Shown: positions 52,163 through 62,069, counted from the stretch's first letter. The stretch is DNA of 64,000 nt from Haloarcula amylovorans (GCF_004681185.1 NZ_SRIF01000006.1:1-64000), one strand, 5' to 3'. The notes: generated from the letters alone by a model not told the origin. Made by a program: numbers and translations.

Positions 52163-55100
52163 TTATCGCAATCTCGTAATGGGTAGCGTATTAGACAATA
52201 TCGATTTGATACTGCGAACCAATTCTGCGAGTTTCGAATCCGTTCCGTGTTCGCTCTTCAACTCGGAGAGTTCGTCCAACAGTTCTTGACGCGCTCTTTC
52301 GAATTGGTCCTCGTCGATGACGTTGTCACCGTAGAGCTCTTTGAGACGCACGTACTCCTTACAAACCTTGAACAGTAAATTGTTCGAGCCGACTGTTGTC
52401 TCATCATGGAGATATGATTCGAAGGTCTCTATCGCCTGATCTGGATGATCGGTTTTTTTCAATGTATCATTAAGGGAGGATATGACGTCCTGAACAATGT
52501 GCTCCGTTAGTGATTGTGAAAGGGTCTGTATTTGCTCTTGGATGCGGGAATGGAGTTCCTGCCTCGATTCTTGAGAGAGCGATCGACAGGTGGATATGAA
52601 GGCGGAACTCACATTTGACTCTGAACTGGCAGATTTCGGATTGACGACCCGCGCCAGCGTTTGTAGTCGCTCTATCTTATATTTCAAGGAGCCGTCTCGT
52701 TCCGTGACTTCGGTGATTTTGGTTTCGATCTCGCTCTTGCCTATCCGGAATCTCTGCTGCCGCAGGTCGTCAAGGACATCATCGGCTTGCGAAACGATCT
52801 GTTGACCGAAATCAAATCTGTAAGACCGATGTATGAAATCGCCGGTCATCTGCTGAATGTAGGTCTCGACTTCGTCTGGTAGTTCAGCGATGGTCCGCTG
52901 TTCCTTCACGGCGCGTCTGATCGTTTCGACTGTATCTATGCTCTCTTCGATCTCTTCGATACCAGCATCGGGACCGGTATTTTGGGACCGGATAAACGTC
53001 GTAACCTCCTGTACCCTTTCCTCAACGAGTTCGTCCATCGCCGTCTCCAAGAATGAATCGAGAATCGTCTCGAAATCCTGTCTGAGGTCCTTCTGATGTT
53101 CACGCGATAACACCCGATCCGTTCCCCTCGTCCGTTTGATTAGCTCCAGTACTGTTTGTACCCGCTCCTCGAATCCCTGCGGGGGGTCTGGAGCCAACAT
53201 GTCGTTGCTGGTCGTCGAACTTTTGGGACGCAGGTAGTCCAGAAGCGAACGGAACACATTAATCTGATTTGTCGGGTCATCATTTAATTGCCGAAAAAGT
53301 CGTTTTACGTTCGTCTCGAACTTGTTCCGTATCGACGTGAGTTCCTGCTCTCGGAGCTCTTTCAGGGTTTCAGACCGGGACTCTGCTACCCTACTTTTGA
53401 TTTCTTTGATATCATCTGAAACTAGGATTTCGTGTTCGTCGTCTCCAGATAGAGTTCGAAGTCGACGCCGATACGACAGGTCGAGTTCCTCTGGCAGCGT
53501 ACTTTGACTGGCTCGACCGTCGAGATATCTTTCGACACTACGAACTAGTTCAATCGCCTTCGTTCTGTCTCCGGACCGAAGAGCTGACTCGATCGCTTCC
53601 TCGCGCAACGATTTGATTCTGTATTGATATCGCTTCACCTCCTGTTCCCTCAGCGTTTTCTCCCGGTCTTCGAGTTGTGTGCACATGTAAGATTTCAATT
53701 GTTTCTTCTTACTTGCGGAAAAAATCTCTTCATTTTCTATCTCTTCGGATATGTCGCGAAAGCTGGCTACCACACGATTGTCGACATCAGCGAATTGGTC
53801 GAACACATTCCGCCATTCGGAGAATATTTCATGTTGTTGCTTGGGCAGAAAGGCCTCTTTTACCCATTTAATATGGTCGTCGACTTTTGCACGGAGTTCG
53901 TCCTCTCTCTCTGCTACGACATCCGACTCGTATTCAGCCAATTCGTTACACAGCGTTCTTTGTAGTCTCGTTCGCTGATTCTCGTGAAGTATTTCGCTAC
54001 TGTGAATGCTCTCTACCAGACGTTCGAGAGCATCTCGCTGCTCGGAGTCTAACACTTCTGTCGGAATAGTTCGCCCGGGATTACGAACAGCTGCTTGAAG
54101 CGCACCAATCGAGCCAGCAACGGTTACGGCCTGAGCGGAGTCTGGGGAGGGTAAATTGCGGGTCCATGTCTGAATCTGACCATTCAGATTCTTTTCCGTT
54201 TCGTCTCGGAGTTCGGTTTTTCTCTCTTTGATCGCATTTCGTGTAGCGTTCGTTAGACTGTGTTTTTTCGACCGATCTAGAATATTTGATGATTCTATCT
54301 GATCTATAACCTCAAAGATCTTCTCTGCTGGCTCGAGTCTAACTGATTGGTGACTGTCCCCGCCTTCGGATAGTCGCTCCTCGATCGTATTAAGTTCGCG
54401 AAATTGGAACTCGGCGCGTTCCTCACCGAGCTGGGAGAGATGCTGATTTACTGCTTCACGTATCTTCTCGTCGATGTTATCGTCGTACGCTTTTCGTTTG
54501 CTCGCGATCGAGTCTCGGAGCTCAGATACAATCTCGTCCCTCGTCCTCTGGTCCAGTATCTCCAAGGGAGGTGTATCTCTCACCGAGTCCTCGTCGCGTA
54601 TTGCCACCATACGGGCTAAGGCTTCACGTCCGTGTTTGCTTTGAAAACTGGACTCCGTGAACTCAGATTTGTCTGGATCACAGAAATACCGTTCCAACCT
54701 ATGAAGTTCCTCCAGCGACTGTATCGGAGTAAGGCCCGGGTCAGTAACGACTGCCTCTACGAGTTTGCTGGTGTCCTCTAAATAGTAAGATTCGGTTTCT
54801 GACCGTAACGCCTCGGACTTGGTTGCGATACGATCCCGTGTCTCCGGCGTGAGTATTTTGAAGTTGTTCGTGCGTCCTGGGACAAGTACCAACTCTGCCG
54901 AACGGATCGGTCCCTTTCTTTCGTTTGAAGCGATAGCGTACGTTGCTTGCTTATTCCGTTGCTTCAGGAAGTAGCTGAGTGCTTGGGTTGCCTGCTCAAA
55001 TCCGGTAAATCCGAAATCAAGGGGTTTTTGCTCCTCGATCAGTCGTCGTACGGTGAACAGGGGCCCGATATCGAGATCCAGACTTTCTGGAGTACGGTCC

Positions 55101-55441
55101 TCGTTTTGGGCTACGAGCCAGGGGACCGACAGTCTTGGAGTAGTAGTGTAAAACTCCCAGTTCGTACGGTTCGCGAGTTTCTTTAGTTCGGAAACCAGCG
55201 AGGCAGGAAGCGTTACCGGATCTTCGTTTTCGAATACGACGTGAAAGTTGGCCTTGTCTCGCCCCTTCACCTGCGGCGCGTTAGCCTGAATTAGTGCTAT
55301 TATCCTCGACTTATTCGTGTCTATACAGAATTCGACGACGTTATCGATGAACGGTTGTATGTTTATACAATTTTTTTCGGAGGCAGACTCGCTGGAATAG
55401 ACCAGTATACCGTTAGTGTTATATATTTTTAACGATGACAT
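52163..55441 (-). CDS. Giant helical/coiled-coil protein next to GTPase
   Basis: A 1092-residue protein. Residues ~1-200 form an alpha/beta domain (FHVVFENEDPVTLP, NWEFYTTTPRLSVPW) that I cannot assign. The remaining ~890 residues are almost entirely charged helix, rich in Glu, Arg, Gln and Lys with repeated REEL/RDEIVSELRD-type segments and few Pro or Gly, as in long coiled-coil or spectrin-like rods. No P-loop or nuclease motif is seen. It lies 12 bp downstream of the membrane GTPase gene on the same strand, so the two probably form one complex, the rod being an effector or scaffold. GTPase-associated (GAP1-like) partners occur in related conflict systems; I cannot demonstrate that domain here. 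Confidence 0.7.
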   Translation of the reverse strand: MSSLKIYNTNGILVYSSESASEKNCINIQPFIDNVVEFCIDTNKSRIIALIQANAPQVKGRDKANFHVVFENEDPVTLPASLVSELKKLANRTNWEFYTTTPRLSVPWLVAQNEDRTPESLDLDIGPLFTVRRLIEEQKPLDFGFTGFEQATQALSYFLKQRNKQATYAIASNERKGPIRSAELVLVPGRTNNFKILTPETRDRIATKSEALRSETESYYLEDTSKLVEAVVTDPGLTPIQSLEELHRLERYFCDPDKSEFTESSFQSKHGREALARMVAIRDEDSVRDTPPLEILDQRTRDEIVSELRDSIASKRKAYDDNIDEKIREAVNQHLSQLGEERAEFQFRELNTIEERLSEGGDSHQSVRLEPAEKIFEVIDQIESSNILDRSKKHSLTNATRNAIKERKTELRDETEKNLNGQIQTWTRNLPSPDSAQAVTVAGSIGALQAAVRNPGRTIPTEVLDSEQRDALERLVESIHSSEILHENQRTRLQRTLCNELAEYESDVVAEREDELRAKVDDHIKWVKEAFLPKQQHEIFSEWRNVFDQFADVDNRVVASFRDISEEIENEEIFSASKKKQLKSYMCTQLEDREKTLREQEVKRYQYRIKSLREEAIESALRSGDRTKAIELVRSVERYLDGRASQSTLPEELDLSYRRRLRTLSGDDEHEILVSDDIKEIKSRVAESRSETLKELREQELTSIRNKFETNVKRLFRQLNDDPTNQINVFRSLLDYLRPKSSTTSNDMLAPDPPQGFEERVQTVLELIKRTRGTDRVLSREHQKDLRQDFETILDSFLETAMDELVEERVQEVTTFIRSQNTGPDAGIEEIEESIDTVETIRRAVKEQRTIAELPDEVETYIQQMTGDFIHRSYRFDFGQQIVSQADDVLDDLRQQRFRIGKSEIETKITEVTERDGSLKYKIERLQTLARVVNPKSASSESNVSSAFISTCRSLSQESRQELHSRIQEQIQTLSQSLTEHIVQDVISSLNDTLKKTDHPDQAIETFESYLHDETTVGSNNLLFKVCKEYVRLKELYGDNVIDEDQFERARQELLDELSELKSEHGTDSKLAELVRSIKSILSNTLPITRLR

Positions 55442-55453
55442 CAGACGTGTGTT

Positions 55454-57316
55454 TTACTCGCCTACGATCGCGTTCAGGAGCGGTTCGTAGCCGATTGGAT
55501 GGATTCGTCCGTCTTCCACCTTGAGTTTGGTCTCCTCATCTTCGTTTGTTCCAGTGAGATAATAGACAGGGAACACAGGGTGGTCCGCAAGTTCAATCAG
55601 TGTACTGACCATGGGGTGTCCGTTGTCTAACATTTCTTCAGCGTGCTGTCTGAACTCGCTGTATTCTTCGTCCGTGGGGAGTGTTCCCGCGTCCAAGTCG
55701 TCATATTCCTCCATCAGATAGTCCGCTTTTGTCGCTACAGGGATTACCTCGTCTGGTCCCGCGCTTTGTGATATTTTTGTCATCTCGGTCAACATCATCC
55801 CTGGGTCATTTTTTATGATTCCATCCTCTGTTACAAATCTTTGTGAGTCTATCAAGATGATGAGTTTTTCTGCGGATCCGACATTCTTGATCAATGCCCG
55901 TGTAACTATTTCGCGTTCCGCGAGCTCTCCACCAGACGTCGACTCCAATTTGTCCTCTGCAGATTCTGTCTGTGTTGCCACCTTGTCGGGACCAAATTTT
56001 TCAGTATCTTCGGTGTCAGCATCTTGCGCTTGATCTACTACATCACCAAGAGTTCCGAGATCCTCGTCTTCTTGATCAGTGCTCGAATCTGGAGGCTGTT
56101 CCCCGCCGTCTGTCATTTTTTGTCCCCTCTGTTGATCAAGCTCTTCGGACAGGTCTTCAAGCACCTCTCCCGGGTAGTCAAACATATTGATAGTACCGTC
56201 GAGGACTTTCCCTCGATCGGTGTCTGTTTTCGTGAACTCAATTCCGACTCTCTCGGCCGTGTCAATCAATGTATTCCCGATTCCCCAGTCTATCAAACCG
56301 TCCGTCACCCCAATCACACGGTTACTGTGCTCCTCAATAATCTCCGGCATTCTCCCTAGTAGTGACTGAATCGTGTACTTATCGTCCCGCGTGAGTGTCA
56401 AGAGGAATCCTAGGGCGAGGTAGGTCTTACCGGATTGCTGGGGGCCGAGTACCTCAAACTGGACGTTGGGTTGGTCTACCTTTTGTTCGAAGTTGATCGT
56501 CGAATCGGGACTGGAACCCGCTTCAATCATCATTATATTTATGTCTAGAAAAGAATACAAGAAGTACAATAGTCCTAAACTCGTTATAAAATGGAGGGCG
56601 ACCTGTACTGTATTTTGATTGAAGATGAAATTAAGAACATTCCCTCCCATCACCACTACGATGATAAAGAGAACCAATCCGCGATACGCAATAGGAAACT
56701 CTGCAGGATTTTTTCTGCCTCTCTCGGTTGTGACCCAGTGTGCCCACGTGTTTTCGCGGTTCCGGTAGTCGATTGCTGTCAAGTCCCCACCGAGTTTGTC
56801 TGCGCCGGGTCGAGACTCCGTGGCGACCCCAATGAAAAGTCCAATTATAAACGAACCAACATTGACCGGCCTAGTTAAATCTAAGTTCGGGATACCGACT
56901 CCAAGTGCCGCGAGTGTGACGACGGTGACGATCGTCCCCAGCATCAAAATATATCCTTGATACCGCTTGCGCCAGTCGTTTGCGAATAACACCAGCCATG
57001 AAAGATACAGTCCACTCCCCAGCATCACTAGCGGCTGTAACCCCGACGCAGTCTCGGGGACGAACGGAAATGAGATTAGGGAGTCAAAGAACAAGTACGC
57101 TCCCTGCGTCCACATCTTGTAAAACATATGAGTGACCGGAAGCGTGAGGATAGCAGTACCGATCAGGTAGAATACAAATGAACCCCGCTCATCCTCGTGC
57201 GTACTGATCGTAGTCGGCATACCCTGATATAGTGTTTTTCCACTGACCATAAAAATCCTCTCCTTAGCTAAATTCCTAATGGAGGCCAGTACTAGATTGG
57301 CATGATGAATACCCAT
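55454..57316 (-). CDS. Membrane-anchored P-loop GTPase
   Basis: A 620-residue protein. About six membrane helices occupy residues ~50-270, then a cytoplasmic GTPase. Walker A/G1 is GPQQSGKT near 291, G3 is MFDYPGE near 375 (DxxG) and G4 is ATKAD near 527 (TKxD). Between G3 and G4 lies an acidic insert of ~90 residues with many Asp, Glu and Gln. The motif set fits TRAFAC-type GTPases such as the double-GTPase families reported in bacterial conflict systems, but I see only one domain. The start at 57316 is supported by a TATA-like element about 33 nt upstream (TTAATATCT on the minus strand). Later ATGs at 57250 and 57220 are possible. Confidence 0.75.
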   Translation of the reverse strand: MGIHHANLVLASIRNLAKERIFMVSGKTLYQGMPTTISTHEDERGSFVFYLIGTAILTLPVTHMFYKMWTQGAYLFFDSLISFPFVPETASGLQPLVMLGSGLYLSWLVLFANDWRKRYQGYILMLGTIVTVVTLAALGVGIPNLDLTRPVNVGSFIIGLFIGVATESRPGADKLGGDLTAIDYRNRENTWAHWVTTERGRKNPAEFPIAYRGLVLFIIVVVMGGNVLNFIFNQNTVQVALHFITSLGLLYFLYSFLDINIMMIEAGSSPDSTINFEQKVDQPNVQFEVLGPQQSGKTYLALGFLLTLTRDDKYTIQSLLGRMPEIIEEHSNRVIGVTDGLIDWGIGNTLIDTAERVGIEFTKTDTDRGKVLDGTINMFDYPGEVLEDLSEELDQQRGQKMTDGGEQPPDSSTDQEDEDLGTLGDVVDQAQDADTEDTEKFGPDKVATQTESAEDKLESTSGGELAEREIVTRALIKNVGSAEKLIILIDSQRFVTEDGIIKNDPGMMLTEMTKISQSAGPDEVIPVATKADYLMEEYDDLDAGTLPTDEEYSEFRQHAEEMLDNGHPMVSTLIELADHPVFPVYYLTGTNEDEETKLKVEDGRIHPIGYEPLLNAIVGE

Positions 57317-57568
57317 ACTATGCCTGATACATTATCTTTGCAGAGATATTAATTTCTTAACTATTGTAGAGAGCCTACTGTTCCTATCATCCTTCCGTGG
57401 AGGTGCTGCGAGCGGCGGCCATCATCAAGGAATTATACCCAGAATTACAACCGTACAACTGCTTATTTATAGATGTATAGTCACCAGAATTTGAAACCTG
57501 CATCACCCCGTGCGACTTCTCACCATTCCGACGTAAACTACAAGTGCCCACTCGACAGCCGGTACATA

Positions 57569-58133
57569 ATGGACTATCTCATATCTAATCTCCACCTCGA
57601 CCACAACCAACATCATCGACTACTGCGACCGGCCGTTCAGCTCAGTCGGGGAGATGAACGCGACGCTGTTCGAGCACTGGAATGCCGTAGTCGACTCGAA
57701 TGACGAGGTGCTGTATGGTGGCGATTTGACTATTCGCACGTCAGCTTCGGCCCTACTGGACTGGCTCGACGAACTCAACGGCGAGATCGTATTTCTGTTG
57801 GGCAACCACGGTGGCACCGTAATGGAGGGGCTGAACCGGGTTCAGTTCGTTGAAGAGTTTTGGTTCGAGCACCGAGGAGTTCCGTTTCACGCCGTCCACG
57901 ACCCGGCGGATGGCCCCTCGAACTGGAAGGGGTGGCTGCTTCACGGCCACCATCACAACAACTGGCCGGAACGCTTTCCCTTCATCGACTACGATACTCG
58001 ACGTGTTAATTTCTCAGTCGAGCTACTGGACTATCGACCGTTGGCGGCCGACAGATTAGTCGACTATCTGGTCTGCGGCAAACGATTCCCCGATCGAACC
58101 ACCGCTGAGAACGCCCTGAAGGAAAATGACTAA
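57569..58133 (+). pseudogene. Metallophosphoesterase gene with frameshift
   Basis: The ATG at 57569 begins MDYLISNLHLDHN, the first motif of a small metallophosphoesterase, then one extra base near 57605 shifts the frame. Removing one C restores NNIIDYCDRPFSSVGEM and the rest reads to 58133 through GGDLTI, LLGNHGG and LLHGHHHNN, the GD, GNH and GHxH metal motifs. The first metal-binding Asp (usually SDLH) is Asn here. If translated at all, the downstream part would start at 57654 without motif I. Two independent defects argue for decay over sequencing error. The stop overlaps the next start by eight bases. Confidence 0.65.
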
Positions 58134-59085
58134 ATCCGATCTTGAACCCATCTGTAGTGTCGAGGGCCCTACCGTTGACTTGCTGGTCACCTCTGACCTA
58201 CACCTCCGGGCGACAGGGGTGCAATATCCGGTTGTAGACCTCCCGGTCGAAACACACGACATCGTGCTATCTCTTGGTGACGTGGTCGACGAGAACCGTG
58301 ACCATGCCAAGTCCGTGTCGGCTGGCGAAGCCTACGAAGAACGGGGCCGGGCATTCCTTAAGCGTCTTGACGAGCAGGGAGTACCAGTACTCGCGGTACC
58401 CGGGAATCACGACCCTGTCGACTGCACCCAGCGGCTGAGTGAGGGGCTCACGAACGTCCACTCGCTTCACGGCGTTACTCGAAACGTGGTCGTGGGCACA
58501 GACTGGTCGCTCACCGTCGCCGGATGGGGCTGTGAGCAGTTCGACTTCACGCCAGCCCTGCTGTCCCCTAACTACCCAAACATCCCAGTCGAAGACGAGG
58601 CACGGACGCCAGATGCCGTCGCAAACACTCTTCTCCGTGCGGCAGGGCAATATCTCGCCGGCGATCTGTCCGAAACGAACCTCGCACACAAACTTGGCAC
58701 CGAGGCGACGAACCCCTCGTTCGAGACGTCGCTCGCTCGGCTCGATGCCCGCTTCGAGACGCTCGTCGAGCTGGTAGATAGAGCCAACAACCCGACTGTC
58801 GTCGCGAGCCACGTTTCCCCGTTCAATGTACCATTTGATATCCGCGGACAACACTCGCACAATGGAGACTACCATTTTGGCTCCGTGGCGCTTAGGTTCG
58901 CACTGGCGGCGACTGGTGTCGACGCCTGTCTCTCTGGACACACCCACCAACGCGGGCTGACAGCGATACCGACTATCAGCGGACATTCGTACGTACACAA
59001 TCCCGGTAACGCTGGAGTCTCAAGCGTTTCTGTCAGCCAGGATGGAACCCTCCATGCGGAGCAAGTCGACGTTGAGTGGCGGTAA
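58126..59085 (+). CDS. Calcineurin-type metallophosphoesterase
   Basis: A 319-residue enzyme with every metal motif intact: TSDLHL near 25, LGDVVD, PGNHDP, ASHVSPFN and SGHTHQRG near 270. It hydrolyses a phosphomonoester or diester, nucleic acid or nucleotide, but the substrate cannot be told. It overlaps the preceding frameshifted phosphoesterase gene and was probably co-expressed with it. The length is longer than the YfcE class and nearer Icc/DNA-repair-type enzymes. Confidence 0.85.
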   Translation: MTKSDLEPICSVEGPTVDLLVTSDLHLRATGVQYPVVDLPVETHDIVLSLGDVVDENRDHAKSVSAGEAYEERGRAFLKRLDEQGVPVLAVPGNHDPVDCTQRLSEGLTNVHSLHGVTRNVVVGTDWSLTVAGWGCEQFDFTPALLSPNYPNIPVEDEARTPDAVANTLLRAAGQYLAGDLSETNLAHKLGTEATNPSFETSLARLDARFETLVELVDRANNPTVVASHVSPFNVPFDIRGQHSHNGDYHFGSVALRFALAATGVDACLSGHTHQRGLTAIPTISGHSYVHNPGNAGVSSVSVSQDGTLHAEQVDVEWR

Positions 59086-59351
59086 TCTGGGTGCTGTGGG
59101 TTCTAGACGGTTTGGACAGCAAATACGTTCCCCGTAATCACTACGATTGAGCATGTCATAGATTTCTCACAGTCTGTTTATCCGGTTCTTGTCAAGGCTC
59201 CTGTGCAAGATCGCGCCGTGCAAGAAGTGTGGGACTTGCTAAGACTGTGACGGCAGGATATTCAAGCGGACATAAGAACTTGTCCACCTCACGTTCGCTC
59301 CGTTCTTTGGTGTACTCTACAGCATCCTTGCTAATGTGAGCGAGAACTGGT
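59086..59351. other. Convergent intergenic region
   Basis: About 270 bp between convergent genes. A minus-strand frame (59192-59419) reads through here but overlaps the neighbouring gene and has no family features, so it is not called. Confidence 0.4.
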
Positions 59352-59912
59352 TCACTCCAGATTTTCAATCTTATCAAGCACTTTCTTTTGGAACTTCGTC
59401 GTTCTACTGCTCTTTCCATCTTGCGTCCACACCTCGAACTCAGTGTAATTTTGCGACTGTTTCGAACTCCCCTCCCGGGTCAAGAAGGACAGCCTAGTTA
59501 TATCAAATATTCTAAATTTACACTTCCAGCTCTTTGATTTAATAATTCCATTGCGATACACTGCGGCGTTCACGGTGAATGCAAGCGGATCATGGTAGCT
59601 GTGGAGACCGTCTAATGTCCCATTTTCATTACCCTGAGTAAGGTGGAACTTGGCCTTTGTACCACTGGGGACACTACTATAGTCGGGAGAGAGATCCGAA
59701 TTTGACCAATACATGGTATCTTGGAGATAGTGTGGAGAGGTCGAATCAACAATCTCTTCGAGTTTCTGTTTAAAATCGTGTATCTCCATCTGGAGTTTGA
59801 CAACTCTCTCCATATGGTGCCTATAGTTGGATATATAATATAATGTTTGGGCAGTCGGATAGCGATTTATGTATCCGCTCAATCTTGCACTGTCTTCTGT
59901 AACCATATCCAT
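59352..59912 (-). CDS. Unrecognised 186-residue protein
   Basis: An N-terminal helical part (ETLYYISNYRHHMERVVKLQMEIHDFKQKLEEIV-like, about residues 15-55) is followed by a beta-rich domain with aromatic residues (AAVYRNGIIKSKSWKCKFRIFDI) and a Lys-rich tail. It is less acidic than typical haloarchaeal proteins. No motif is recognised. It is transcribed towards the metallophosphoesterase gene, and the neighbour upstream is the TIM-barrel protein on the same strand, 125 bp away. Confidence 0.5.
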   Translation of the reverse strand: MDMVTEDSARLSGYINRYPTAQTLYYISNYRHHMERVVKLQMEIHDFKQKLEEIVDSTSPHYLQDTMYWSNSDLSPDYSSVPSGTKAKFHLTQGNENGTLDGLHSYHDPLAFTVNAAVYRNGIIKSKSWKCKFRIFDITRLSFLTREGSSKQSQNYTEFEVWTQDGKSSRTTKFQKKVLDKIENLE

Positions 59913-60037
59913 CTCACTAGTTCATCACTGGGGGAACGTCGCAGAAAATCGGCTGTGATAGTTTCTATGACACGCTCTACGACTAGCTATGCTCAGATAC
60001 TCCTAATAGGGGAATTTCTGAGGCAGTGAGGCTGAGG

Positions 60038-60952
60038 TTAGCCAACGATAGGTAGTTCCGAGATTGTTTCCGCAATCAACTCACGGTCAGCTCCACCTGG
60101 TTCAAGAACGACCGCGATGTCGTGTTTATTACAGTACGATAATACCCACCGAAGCCCGTCTGCTGGGTGGTTCGTTTCGGGGAGGCCATCTGAGGTCGGG
60201 TCATTGAGGTGGATTGCTTGGATCTGCGATCCACCGACGATCGCGAGAGTGACAAATACGGGACGCCACGGACTCTCCTCTGTAGGGGGCGCCACGCCGA
60301 GATTGGGATCATTCTTGCTGTGTTCCACATTATCCCGCAGGAACTGCTGGAAGACCTCTGATAGCTGGTCGCGGAGCTGTTCATCACCACGCTCCAGCAC
60401 GGACTCAAACGCTCTATCGTCAACGGTGAGCGCACGCCGTTCCATCGCGACGTGTGCAGTATCGATTAGTATCGACACATCATCGAGTCGAGGGACCTGC
60501 TTGGCGAGAAAAGCCAGCGCCGCGATATCCTCGGGGGTGTGATAGCAGGAGGCATCAGGCGTGTTCTCGATTGCGAGTGGATAGCCACCGACCTGTGTGA
60601 TCGTTGCAAGCCGTTCGACGTGTTCCCGGTAGTCGAATGTACGCGTAGTGTGGACGGTCAGCCACGTGGGATGGACTCGGTCGCCGACCGCGCTATGCAC
60701 GAAATCGATTATGTCGCCGACGTTTCCCGGTGCCACGCTTAACCCCTGGGGCTGGCTCGTTCCGGGTGGGAGGTGAATACTAGTAATGGATTCGGGATGA
60801 ACATCCTGCACGTCGCACTCATCTGTGAGAGTGTTATCCCGAGATAGAGACTCTGTATGCTTCCAATCCAGTTTTGCCTCGATCCCGTCCGCGAGGCTTT
60901 CCGCGTGATCGAGATACTCGGGGGACGCCGACAACAGTATGGGAACCGTCAT
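60038..60952 (-). CDS. Xylose-isomerase/AP-endonuclease 2-like TIM-barrel protein
   Basis: A 304-residue TIM barrel of the AP_endonuc_2 superfamily, whose members include sugar isomerases, epimerases and endonuclease IV. Strand motifs are in order: LTVHTTRTF, LAIENTPDAS (Glu), ILIDTAHVA (Asp, His), AIHLNDPTSDG (His, Asp) and VVLEPGG (Glu), matching the usual metal ligands. The acidic composition fits a haloarchaeal cytosolic enzyme. It is divergent from a second TIM barrel at 61062 with 109 bp between starts. The exact reaction is unknown. Confidence 0.75.
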   Translation of the reverse strand: MTVPILLSASPEYLDHAESLADGIEAKLDWKHTESLSRDNTLTDECDVQDVHPESITSIHLPPGTSQPQGLSVAPGNVGDIIDFVHSAVGDRVHPTWLTVHTTRTFDYREHVERLATITQVGGYPLAIENTPDASCYHTPEDIAALAFLAKQVPRLDDVSILIDTAHVAMERRALTVDDRAFESVLERGDEQLRDQLSEVFQQFLRDNVEHSKNDPNLGVAPPTEESPWRPVFVTLAIVGGSQIQAIHLNDPTSDGLPETNHPADGLRWVLSYCNKHDIAVVLEPGGADRELIAETISELPIVG

Positions 60953-61061
60953 GCCCGAACTATCAATGCAGGCGACGTAATGGTTCGGTAGCGTCTCACA
61001 CGTTCTATACGGTCTTGGCTGGGAAACCTACTTGTCGATTCCCCAATTCGATATTGTATTG

Positions 61062-62069
61062 ATGGGACGACCAATCCGTATCTCTGTCCCGCGTCGGATT
61101 CTATCCAGCGAGAACCCCGTTCGTCAGGAGTACCTCAGTACGATCGCCGAAATGAATCTCAGTATTGAGCTTTTCACACCAGACCCACCGGGGGGACATG
61201 GACCACTCGGATCGTTTCTCAATGAAGAACTGTACAACGAATCTGCTGTGGAACGTGCATCGCAACTTGATCTCGACGTGGAATCGGTCCACTGCACCCC
61301 TTTGCTAAGTGGCTGTAGCTCGTCAGGAGCGAAGGTCTGCGCTGACAAGGTTCTCGATGCACAGCTCGGATTCCAAGATCAGGATTCGGCCGAGGACACT
61401 GACGACGGCGGTGTGAGTCGGTACTCTTACTGTGACCCGTCAGTGTTCGTTTTCCACCCACCACGAACCTACGCGAACGAGAACGCGGATCTACAACGAA
61501 GACGAAAACAGTTGGTCGCAACGCTTGGAAACGCCCGACTCCGACTTGAGAACAACGAGAACCTCGACAGCGTTCCGATCCTGACGATTGAGAACGTCTG
61601 CCCTCGAGGGCCCTTCGAGTACCTACTAACCGAAGCACCGGACGTGCCGAAGTTCGAGAAGGCGACAGCGGATTTGCAGCGGGAGCAACCAGAGGATATT
61701 GATGTGCCGTCGGTACAGTTTACTGTCGATCTCGGTCACGCACCAAACCCGCTGGCTATGCTTGATGCAGTTGGGCGCCCAGCGCACGTCCACCTTCATG
61801 GGTCAATACCCATAACAGAGACTGACCGTCTCCAGGGCATCCGGGACAAGTATGGGATTGACGATGATGCTCTTCTCGGCCCAGAGGAACCACCCGGCGA
61901 GATACAGCATCTCCCGCCACAGGACGGCCGGCAAGATGTGGGCAGAATGGTGGACACTCTAGATTCATCGGGCTACAGTGGCCCCGTCGTCTTGGAACTC
62001 GCTCCACCGTTCCGTACGTCGGAGACTCTGAGACAGACTATCGATGCTCTGCGCACTGCTGGTTGGTGA
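61062..62069 (+). CDS. Second AP-endonuclease 2-like TIM-barrel protein
   Basis: A 335-residue TIM barrel of the same superfamily as the divergent neighbour. Motifs include VFVFHPPRT (His), LTIENVCPRG (Glu), FTVDLGHAPN (Asp, His), HVHLHGS (His) and VVLELAPP (Glu). A middle insert contains cysteines (SGCSSSGAKVC) that might bind metal or form a disulfide. A TTG start at 61032 is possible; the ATG at 61062 is preferred. The two barrels may act together or be controlled from the shared 109-bp promoter region. The substrate is unknown. Confidence 0.7.
   Translation: MGRPIRISVPRRILSSENPVRQEYLSTIAEMNLSIELFTPDPPGGHGPLGSFLNEELYNESAVERASQLDLDVESVHCTPLLSGCSSSGAKVCADKVLDAQLGFQDQDSAEDTDDGGVSRYSYCDPSVFVFHPPRTYANENADLQRRRKQLVATLGNARLRLENNENLDSVPILTIENVCPRGPFEYLLTEAPDVPKFEKATADLQREQPEDIDVPSVQFTVDLGHAPNPLAMLDAVGRPAHVHLHGSIPITETDRLQGIRDKYGIDDDALLGPEEPPGEIQHLPPQDGRQDVGRMVDTLDSSGYSGPVVLELAPPFRTSETLRQTIDALRTAGW

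Noticed and set aside
59192..59419. 75-codon minus-strand frame
   Set aside because: It overlaps the 186-residue gene in another frame and shows no family features.
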